The position numbers and the translations under genes were made by a program. Source: Paramecium octaurelia (lineage: Eukaryota; Ciliophora; Oligohymenophorea; Peniculida; Parameciidae). From it: DNA of 64,000 nucleotides. Position 1 is the first letter of the stretch. Every line of letters begins with the position of its first letter. Below are positions 54,501 through 64,000 of this stretch, piece by piece. The stretch covers positions 215,850-279,849 of the forward strand of contig CAJJDP010000069.1 of assembly GCA_905182995.1 (NCBI GenBank), written 5' to 3'. A model generated the notes under the pieces. That model was not told where the DNA came from. It saw nothing but the letters and a program-made list of their open reading frames with translations, and made no database searches.

Positions 54501-57500
54501 TCAGTTATATTCGTCTTACGGAACTAGATTTTAACTGTGCCATTATTTAATTTTTAAAATTGGAGATTCACTAATTCTCTTTTCCTTTATTGCCTCTTTT
54601 ACGGCACAAATAGCTATTTTCCAGAGTGCTGCAGATTTACTTTTAGTCTCTTCAGAATTTCTTAACAATAATTGTATCCAATTATATTTAGAAACAATAT
54701 TGCAACAATTACAAATATTTTTCGTTCGAAGAAGCCCTGGAAACTATTAATTAATTCTTCTTCTACAAGGATTTATGATGTGAGAGTTTTCTTCCAAAAT
54801 AATGAAAAAAAAGTAAATGAAAAAAAGAATCATAAAAGTATTAATAAATATCTATCCAGCCAATGTTAATTAAGGATTTTCACTTTCAGGATTTGAATTC
54901 ACAGCAGCTTTAATTATATAAGAAATTGAGAGCATTACAAAGGAGCCCTAATCCAATTTATTAAGTCTTCTATTTTAATATGGTTAAAAGTATTAGGACA
55001 ATGAAAGATAAAACAGAACCAAAAGCAAGGATGAAAGACCCTAAATGAGATAGATAATATTTTACCATATATAAGACCTCTTGAGCAAATAAGCAATAGA
55101 GCAAACATACTCCAGCTCTTATATACATTTTAATGAACTCCCAATAAAATTTTATCTCATTTTTAACCGAAATGAATTCATAATAAACATATCCCCATAT
55201 ACGTTGGTACCTATTTTAATGAAGTCTACCCAAAAAAAAATCATAAAATAATTTTCTTAACATTAAGAGAGGTAAAATTAATAATAATAGGAAAAATGCT
55301 GGATAAATAAACCATTTCAACATGATTGTATGATTATCCGAGTCATATTTATAGGATACATTAGCTTAAATATAAGAATCATCAGAGATATCTCTCCTAA
55401 TAATAAGGTTTAAAAATTCTATCAAATAAACAGGCTAAAAATATATAAACATAAAAATAAACATTGTTCGAAGGTATACTTTTGAAAGCCAATAATTTAC
55501 AATAAAGATAGTTCCTATAGAACAAATCATTGTTAAAGTCAAGGACCAAATTAGCCTTATATAAATAACATCTGGTTCACTCACTCCAACTAACAAACAA
55601 TCCAAAGCATTATTAAAAATGAAAGCTGGCATAGCGAATGCATTGATTATATCTAAGCTACTTTGAGATATTATTTATCTCTACCCTTCTATGAGAGAAA
55701 TTATTTAGAAGAAATTCATAAATATTTTAATTAAAACAGCCGTTTCATTCTAGCGGTCTCCAAAATATTACAATTTGATTGCTTTCAAAATCTTTATCCA
55801 AAAAAGGTTTTGTATTCTTTTTCCATGTCCATATACTGAAAGAGAAGTGGTTAAAATTATGATGAGGCAGGTAATCACTATAACCGCTTTATTATTTGAT
55901 CTTTCTGAGCATTTTTTACATTCAAATTTAGCAGAATTGTAATAAGATTCTTCCCAAAATATAGCATAGATATCACACTCTTCACAAAGTGCTCCTATTA
56001 GTCCATTTTGACACATGTCATTTCCCACATAAAATCCTCCTTTGCAATTCTCGACTTTATTTATACACTTTTCAATTTTGTCAGTTTCATAATTTGGTCT
56101 CCAGAATTATTCTTAGACCTTAATTCTATTCATATATGTATAGTTCATAGTTTTATAATTAATAATTTAGCATACTGGATCCTTATAAACCAAAGAATAT
56201 GTTCCAACACTACAAGGAGTACATGTTCCACTTATATTATCATATTTTTCACCTATTTAACATTCCACTGATCTGATTCTAACTTGTAAAGTATACTGAG
56301 TATCAAAGCCGATGCACTAATAAGGGTATTAATTATGATATATAGGAATATTCACATGATCACTATTAAAAACTGCATCTAAAGTAATATTATTATAAGG
56401 GTCATAATTAATAATCTGGTCTGAATAGTCAAATCCCTATGTGCTATTTTAAATGAAATTTCTATTAGTATTTCCTGAGAGAGGTTCAATTATTTCTGCT
56501 AAGGATTTATCATATTGAGCTGATAATTTGCATTATTCATTGAATTAATATCCCATAAAGTGATTAGTTTTATCTAGAAATACAACCACAATAGTTTAAT
56601 TTTCAAATTCAGACATTTTTTGACCACTCCTTATATTAATTGGATAGAATACCCAGCCAGTGCGAGAATCTATATTAGCTTATTTTTATATCTAATTATT
56701 AACTCGAATTCCCAATTAAGTAGGATATTGAGCAACATCATTGCCAAATAATGTGGCATAACATTATAGAAAAGAAACACTCATCAATTCATAATTATTG
56801 ATTCCACTCTCTACCACGGCAATAGCCCCTCCAATACTTGCATTATTCTTATAAAAGAAGCTGTCCTCAACATTAAATGGTTGTTAAATTTGACCTCCAT
56901 TTTTTGGATAGGATTCAAAATAGAAGCACCCTCCTCTGCCAGTAACTACTGCTTAAGTACAATAAGTCTCGGATGCATTAACAGTTAACCCATAGAAAGA
57001 AATACCTCCACCATGAACAGCCTTGACATCATAGATATTTAGTAATTTTACGATTACATTTGATAAATATGGTGGGTTAGGAATAACATAAGTAAAGTTA
57101 TAATTATTTTGAGTTTGGTTAGTTGTTTCATCTTTCAAAATTCTTCTAGAAGACTAACTGAAATTAGCATATTGAGTAATTTTATAGGCTGTTAAGTTGG
57201 AGTTTAAAGTTACGTTAATTAATGAGTCTATTTGAACCTATTCTCTGAAATACTAATCACTAGAGATAGCGAAGCATCCGTAATATGATGATTCTGAGTT
57301 AGAACATCTACAGGAGATCAGTTCAACCAAAGGAATTAGTCTTGCATTTGAGACCCTCATGATTTGTACAAAACCACCATGACATTCCTTACAGACTACG
57401 TTAATGATAGCAACATTTTATAATTTTAAGGGCGTAGCCTCCTGAATCAAATCAAATAACATCAAAGCTGGATTGATTCTAAATTCTGAGAATTCTAATC

Positions 57501-60500
57501 TGATTTGAAGTATCGTACACAATCCATTGTTAGTAATACTGGAGCAATTTAAATCAGCTATTGAAATAGATGATATATTTCTGAATTATACAGTATCAAT
57601 CGATATAGGATTTGTTTATGGTTCTAATATTTCAATGTAGGGTCTGAATGATAGAACACCATGTTAAGATTAGATATTATTCAAAATGATAAAGTTTGCT
57701 TGCCATATTGAAATAAATCCATAATAATATAGACCTTCTGATTCACACCTGAAGATTTCAATTGAACCATAATCTTATTCAACAGCAGCAATTCTCTTAA
57801 TAAACAAAAACATTTCTATTTGTTACAAAGAACCTAATTATTAAAAGTAAGACAATGAAGATGACTAATTCCCAGACACCTTTACTTATTGAAGTATCAT
57901 CTTTTATTCTGTTTAGGTTCTTGAATAAAACACAGTTTTAATAGCCAAACCACTTAAAGCATAACAGTTTTTAAGTTCTGAATCTTCAACTGTAAATTGC
58001 TGATGTTTATCATAACTGATCAAATATATCCCACCTCCTTCTCCTCTTGTAAAACAATCACTAAATTCTGAACTCTAAATCTTCATATCTAACTAAGATG
58101 CCATTGAATCAATATATAAGCATCCTCCACTTGATTATACTGCTCCATTCAAGGGAGTATAGGCATATCTAATTGTAACATTCGTTAAGGTAGCTATTCC
58201 TTCCTTCAAAGTTCTTAAAAACATCGCACCACCCAATTTAGAAGTCGAATTAGAAAAACTGCAATTACTCATATTAAGATTGAAAGCAGATATATATATA
58301 TGTCCTCCTTCTGTTATCTCATTTATAGAAGGAACTGAAGATTTTTCTAGTTAACCAAAGTTACTATTGTTCATTTAAATGTTTGTAATGATCTAGGTTC
58401 CAACTTCTAAATAGAGGACTGCTCCAAAACCTTAAACAGAGTTGGATTTCCAAGTACTATCTGACAAAACCAAAGTTCCAACTAAACTTCTCATCAAGAA
58501 GGTAGGATTGCTTGGTCTCAATGATCCATCGATTTCCATCAAATGACGGTTGTTGAAGAAATTCATAAAACTAATTTTGACAACTTACATTTGAGTGGAA
58601 TCTATCAAAATTGCAGATGAAGGAACAGCTAAAACAGTTGTAACAATTGTGCATTAAGTCACTGATGCCCCATTAATAGTGATGGTTTCTTAATAATCAG
58701 CTGTCGAAGTATTATAAACTAGATTGCTCCAAGAAGATATTCCTACAAAAGAATTGTCTATTCCAATCAGATTTAGTAATTATATGTTGAGTAATAATAC
58801 TTCTTTGTAAGGATTGTTTATGAATAGACAATAATTATTTCTAATTGTTAATCCTTCTTTTTAAATACAATTAAGGTTGATAAACTTAGTCGTCCAAACT
58901 TGCTCAACATAAAAGATTGTTAAATCTGCATTTTGGACGCTCTTAAAATCTGAGACCATTAGTGTATTACTCTTCTCAACTCTTACTGCAGCGCTTGTTG
59001 CTGCTTCCAAGATTGTTTAATCAAACCCTGAAGTATTAATCTCTTTAATAATCAATCCTTTCATTGTAATATTTATAGGTATATCGTATTCATTTTGAAT
59101 TTCTGTAATTAGAAATAGACATGCAGGAGTTAGACAAATTACTTAATCAAATTCTAGATTGGTAAATTGCATCTTTAAACCTGAAAAATCAGGGTCATTC
59201 AACTTAATGGTTTTAAGTTCATATTAAGTTTATATCAATCTACCTGAATTATTGAATAAGGTCTTATGCAAGTAGACTGCACTTAATTCAATAGTTGTTA
59301 TATGGAATAAAGCAGTAGAATTAACCTTAGAATCATACATCTAAAAATTAAACACTTTGATCTATTACATTGTAGAGAAATCAACAATTCCTCTTGAATT
59401 ATTGTATTCAGTTTTTCTCAGAATTAATGAATGAATATTGATGATACCCATAGGTTAATTAAAGGTATTTGTACTAAGAAATGCACCATCATTGACGAAG
59501 TAACAATCTACAAATTGAACTAGTTCTAGCAAAATTTTGTTATTCCATAAGGGTTAAGTAGAAAAATTAGAAGGCTATATCTCAAAAAGTGCTTGGCTTT
59601 CAACAGCAATATCAGAAAAAGTAACGTTTTTTAAGTTAATTATTAAATATGGCAATATTACGTTAGAATCGTAAACGAAGCCAAATGGCTTTGCTTGAAA
59701 TGAAATATCTTCACTAAGTAAATAGCTTTGAGATTGAATAACAACATTTTTGAAATTAATTTCATACGTATTCAAAAGTGATGTAAAGAACGGCTTTTAC
59801 TTCTTCAAAGCAATTGACTATTCGCTATAAGGTGTAGTGTAATAATCCAACTATTTATAATGATCTTCAGCAAGTATATTTCCAATTTTTACATTCTCTA
59901 GATAGAACTTCGATCCGGTGTTGTTTAGAAATTATAATCCGAAAGGTTCTTCAGGCCTGTATTAATCGCTTGAGGACTTGGGTAGATCAGATGCTTGATA
60001 TATTTCTATTCCATTTAAAGAGACAGTTGTAAAATAAACAAAATATATTGACTTTTGGATGTACCATTTTATCCTTTCATTTTCCTATGAGGAAGTGGTT
60101 TTGATTTAAAGTTCTACTTCCTAAACAGAGAAAATATTTTTTTTGATATTGGTGGTAAAATAAGTGTCTTTCTTGAACTCGCAAGTAGAGCTATCTTTGC
60201 CATATTAAAATTCCAGTATAATTGTTATTTTTCTAATGGCCTACATATTCCAATCATTAAATTTCAAATTCTTTGCATCTTTTAATTAATCTTCCAAAAC
60301 AAAGTCTGCAGTTTTGGATGTTATATTATTAAATAAGGAGTTAATATTCAATACATTTAAATTTACATTCTATTATTATGAGCAATCAACCTATATTTTG
60401 ATCTCATCGGAATCGCATATACCCGCCGATGAAGAACATAAAGTATTTATTTCAATGCATCTGCCAGTTTTAGTATCAAATAAAATGGTATTATCATTTT

Positions 60501-62645
60501 TACATTTGAATGATATTGTTGAATATTTTTCATAATCCTTTAGGATGGGATCATAAAATGGATTACTAAAAGCCTTTTCTTCTTCAGTTCTTTGTCTACA
60601 ACCAATAGTGTTTTCTGGACACTTAATGCAATCTTAACCATCACTAGAAGCACTACGTGATATTTCATTATCATTAAAATTACATTAATCACAATAGCCC
60701 TTCTATCCTACTGGTTAAAAGGTTTTACAATAATCTCCTCCCATCTCACATTATCCAAGATCTTCATTTTTATAAGGTCCCCTCGTTGAGTCTAGAGAGA
60801 AACAATCCTCGCAAATCGGACCTATGATTTCATGTTCTCCATCAAATTCATACTCAAAGTATTAAGGGTATTGAATAGATATTTTGGAAATAGTATAACA
60901 AGTCTTACACTTTCCATTCTATGAACAAGGTTTACAATCTCCATTTTCCATATCAACATAGTAGCCATCAATGCATCTTTAACAACGAATAGTTATTTTT
61001 GTATCTTTTTGAATTTAGATAAATGATTAGCATAAGTAATCATTTATGCCTGATAGATCGGAGGTGCATTCCCATGTATTTGAATTTGAATTAAAGTAAA
61101 GCTTGTACCCAATATTACATTACAAACACTTTTATGTAGTAGATGAAACTTTTTGATAGGTCAAACAAGCCACATCAGGCTTACTTGATTAATCAATTTA
61201 AGTACATAAACTATTATCTTCAGACAAGAAAAATTTGTCCTCACATAACGCACACTTCAACTAAGAGTCACCTATTATTAAACTTATTATAAATACTCTT
61301 TGTTGGGAATTTAAAAATAGGATTGATAGTCGCAATACCATTTTAATCAAAAAAGGTGCACAATTTACAATTTGCAATTGAACAATCAGCGCATCCAACT
61401 CCATCAATTTAAAATGATTAGCTAAATTTTTAACATTATCGACACTTCAACAAATATTGAATTTCAATAGCTTCGATATCTGATTCTGTTGCTTCTGAAT
61501 TTTCAGGCTCAACAACTTTCTCTTTATCTCTTGTTGGGCTACAAGTTTAAAAATATAAGATACAAATCTAAGTTATTCATGTACTCGCATCGCTTGCAAT
61601 TTGTGCCACATCTTACACAAGTCTTTCTATTCAAAGATGGAATAGAAGTACTCTAAGCAGTACTTGTACAGTCCTCACATCTTTATGCTATCCTTGTCAA
61701 TTTAAACAAGTCTTCAAAAAATTAGGTTTCATTTGCCTCTAATCTTCTTGTTAGCAGCTCAGGTTTATTATTAAAGCTATCCCAAGATTTTGTATTAAGA
61801 TTCATTTAATTAAAACCAAAATAACAAGTTTCACAACCCGAAAAGCATGCTACACATGTACTAGTGGTTTCTTTTTAATCAATTGCATTTCGAGTGGTTA
61901 ACATACTAAATCCTTTATTACAAATCAAACAATCTTTTTTAGTTTCTATAACTGTCTTTCCTGCATCCGTTTTGATGTTTGTAACTATTAAACAAGACTT
62001 ACAATTATCAGGGCAAGAATCGCATCCTCCAATTGCATCGCTATATTAATACTCCTCTGCACAACTGATGTACAAATTATTCAAATCATAAGAATATTGT
62101 TTTGACACCGGAAAACATGTTGAATTTTAAGATTTACAAAAGTGCTCACATCCATCACAACTTGATGTAACAAACTAATCATTAACTTATTCAATTTACA
62201 TTGAAAGGTCCGCTCTTTATTACATAAAATAATTGCATAGTAGGTCTTTCAATTTTGTGAAATGCAGAATCAGAGGTTGTTGATTTCGTCTTATAGTCAT
62301 AACTGCAAATTCGAGATTTATCCCTAACTTACTTATCATAATTACCATCTTTGACTATTGTCCAAACAATCTCCACAATAGTAATTATTTTCTTCATTGA
62401 ATTTTTCATATGGACTATTCTATTTTCAATCAATTATACCATTCTACGCAAAAATTTGCACCTGCTTTTAGATTTAAATCGATATGATCTTCTGGCAATT
62501 AAAACAAAAAGTATCCTTATTTGCATCTTTAGCATATTCCTTTCTCATATGTAATGCAATTTTCATCTTTTGGAGAGTCATTGGTTGTAATTTCATAACT
62601 CAACTTAAAATACAAAGTTAATAGAGTTAAAAAAATAATATACAT
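54501..62645 (-). CDS. giant Cys-rich, multispan membrane protein
   Basis: An 8.1 kb gene, about 2600 residues. It starts at 62643-62645 with a signal peptide (MYIIFLTLLTLYFKLSYEI). From about 62580 to 60600: many furin/growth-factor-receptor type C-x2-C modules (GGCDSCPDNCKSCL, CFSGCETCYF). From about 60500 to 56300: a long run of short beta-strand repeats rich in Asn, Ile, Val and Thr, of the parallel beta-helix (pectin-lyase-like) type. About 56050-55900: a second Cys cluster (GALCEECDIYAIF, ECKKCSER). From 55900 to 54770: eight or more membrane helices (CLIIILTTSLSVYG, LIWSLTLTMICSIGTIFIV, FFLLLLILPLLML), then a basic cytoplasmic tail ending at TGA 54501-54503. Probably a surface receptor or adhesion protein. 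Only the first introns were individually placed. Confidence 0.75.
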
Positions 62646-63006
62646 TATTTATTTATTAAATATCCACTCTAGATTTGTTACTCTCTTCGAAATAAAATAA
62701 ATTTATTTACCAATTATTAAGGAATCAATCAAATCATTAGTATTTATAAATGACACAAATAATTAGCTAATATATCTAAGACAAGAGTTATGTAAGAACA
62801 AAATTAAAGGACTACGTTGATAAGAAAATAAATAATATTGATACATCACTTTAACGAGGATTGATTTTTATGTATTTTAAAAATTTCTAATTTGTTTAAG
62901 ATTATTTTATTTTCATAAACTATTGTAATTATTTGTAATAATAAAGATTTATAAATGAGAATTAGATATATAATGTTAATGAAATTGATAAGATTTTTTT
63001 AATAAT
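62646..63006. other. intergenic region with gene remnant
   Basis: Mirror of 51132-51492. It contains the truncated coiled-coil remnant at 62784-62864 (plus strand) between the start of the Cys-rich gene and the stop of the WD40 copy. Confidence 0.55.
62784..62864 (+). pseudogene. 3'-terminal remnant of the coiled-coil gene, right copy
   Basis: Same sequence as 51274-51354 in opposite sense, ending RKQIILIHHFNED. Together with the intact coiled-coil gene at 52587-54323 it shows that a WD40/coiled-coil pair once flanked the Cys-rich gene on both sides. Confidence 0.7.
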
Positions 63007-64000
63007 TCAAATTATAATTTTAGAAACTTCATATCTTAATTTTGATTAATCCCAAGTGACTAAATATTAGCCATCACTTGTTATTGCTCCATATGTTTCA
63101 TTAGTATTTAGTTTCTTTAGATGTAGTGAATTCAATAAACCTTGATCATCTTTTTAATATAAATAAATATAAATTTTGTGTTTTATTACAACAATATTTT
63201 TTTCTTTATTTAAGAAAATAGGGAAGAAAAGGCTATCCTTCAAATCTTTTTCTGACAAGATTGACTTATTCCTTTTCTGTATAGTATCATTCTAAAGATT
63301 AAATTAATAGTCGAATACAAAATCTTATCCATTCACTAATCCTGAAACCCATATAAATCTATCATTATTGATAAATTTAATTCTGGTTCCAAAATCATAA
63401 GCTTATAAATTAACATTTCTTTTATATGTCCATTGATCTTATACTTTTTACCATATTATAATTAACTTATCTAAACCACAAGAAACCAATATAGTTTCAG
63501 ATTCATTGAGACTGAGTGCATTAACTTATTTATTATGATTATCTAATACTTGATGAATAGATAAATAATTGCTACTCAAATCTGCCTCCCATATTATAAT
63601 TTATTTTTCCATATCACTTGTAAATACTAAATTTTCTTTTTTATTCATAATTATACAGCTTATTCCTTTTTCATGGAATTCATAAGTTTTTGATTATTTT
63701 AATTAATTTTGCTAAAGATAAGACCAACATTTTAAGTGACCATCTAATGAACCAGAAACAAAATTATTTGAATTACTACTGAATAACAAATAGGTAACAA
63801 TGTCTTGATGTCCTTCTAAATTTCTGATCAGATTTAATTATCCAGCTTTAAATTCCCATAATTTAATAAAATTACTACATCCAGAAATCATAAGTGAATT
63901 ATTATGATTAAATGAAATTGAATAGCATGTTTCTGATTATTAATTACTACTATTTAAGTATACAAAACCTTTTTATTATTATTATTATGATTATTATTAT
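63007..64000 (-). CDS. polyQ WD40-repeat protein, second copy, 5' part beyond window
   Basis: Minus-strand reading from the window edge to TGA 63007-63009. Same WD blades as 50138-51131 (ETILVSCGLDKLIIIWQ). The last bases of the window are the AAT repeat coding polyQ, so the N-terminal part lies outside. With the Cys-rich gene upstream of its 3' end on the same strand, this appears to be a genuine, separate locus. Confidence 0.75.

Larger units (their letters stand above)
62167..64000 (-). repeat. inverted repeat, right arm
   Basis: Reverse complement of 50138-51971 with exact register. Here the Cys-rich gene continues past the arm into a full-length gene, which makes this side the more trustworthy locus. 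The arm runs off the window inside the AAT repeat, so the real repeat may be longer. Confidence 0.88.

Noticed and set aside
54672-54869. Short plus-strand ORF
   Set aside because: It is antisense to the C-terminal tail of the Cys-rich gene, which reads continuously to TGA 54501-54503.

Overview
This window looks like somatic (macronuclear) DNA of a ciliate, most probably a Paramecium. Base composition is strongly AT-rich. Genes read through only if TAA and TAG are glutamine and TGA is the sole stop. They are interrupted by very small introns (about 20-34 nt, GTA...TAG) and packed with 25-250 bp between them. Many single-exon genes give exact multiples of three over 400-2300 nt under this code, and recognisable orthologues (CFAP418, CEP78, SF1, PIG-M, TVP23) come out full length. 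That supports both the code and the gene models. All standard-code ORFs are fragments.

Layout. 1-5.4 kb: a partial gene, a divergent kinesin-like protein, a Q/P-rich protein with an alveolin-like patch and a coiled-coil protein. 6.2-11.6 kb: one large secreted, membrane-anchored protein with repeated beta-sandwich-like modules. 11.6-21 kb: ankyrin-like protein, PIG-M (GPI mannosyltransferase), EF-hand proteins, TVP23, CFAP418 and an AGC kinase. 21.5-31 kb: coiled-coil proteins, an MSP-polyQ-WD protein, an EF-hand coiled-coil protein and the branch-point protein SF1. 31-43 kb: a helical-repeat protein, a kinase with EF-hands, a YANK/STK32-like kinase, CEP78 and an LRR protein. 43-48 kb: a multispan surface protein with mucin-like and Cys-rich parts, and a TBC Rab-GAP. 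48.8-64 kb: WD40 genes with an extreme polyQ tract, a coiled-coil gene and an 8 kb Cys-rich multispan gene, in a partly palindromic arrangement.

The most unusual part is 48.8-64 kb. A WD40 gene carries 243 consecutive TAA codons (polyQ). Its 3' half plus the start of the Cys-rich gene (50138-51971) recurs as an inverted copy at 62167-64000 in exact coordinate register. A single N at 51972 joins this to a third, direct copy of the WD40 3' end. The layout suggests an ancient inverted duplication of a WD40/coiled-coil pair around the Cys-rich gene, overlaid by an assembly join at the AAT repeat. Several genes point to cilia and cortex (CFAP418, CEP78, alveolin-like, kinesin-like, LRR, EF-hand), as expected for a ciliate. 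No tRNA, rRNA, CRISPR array or transposase was recognised.
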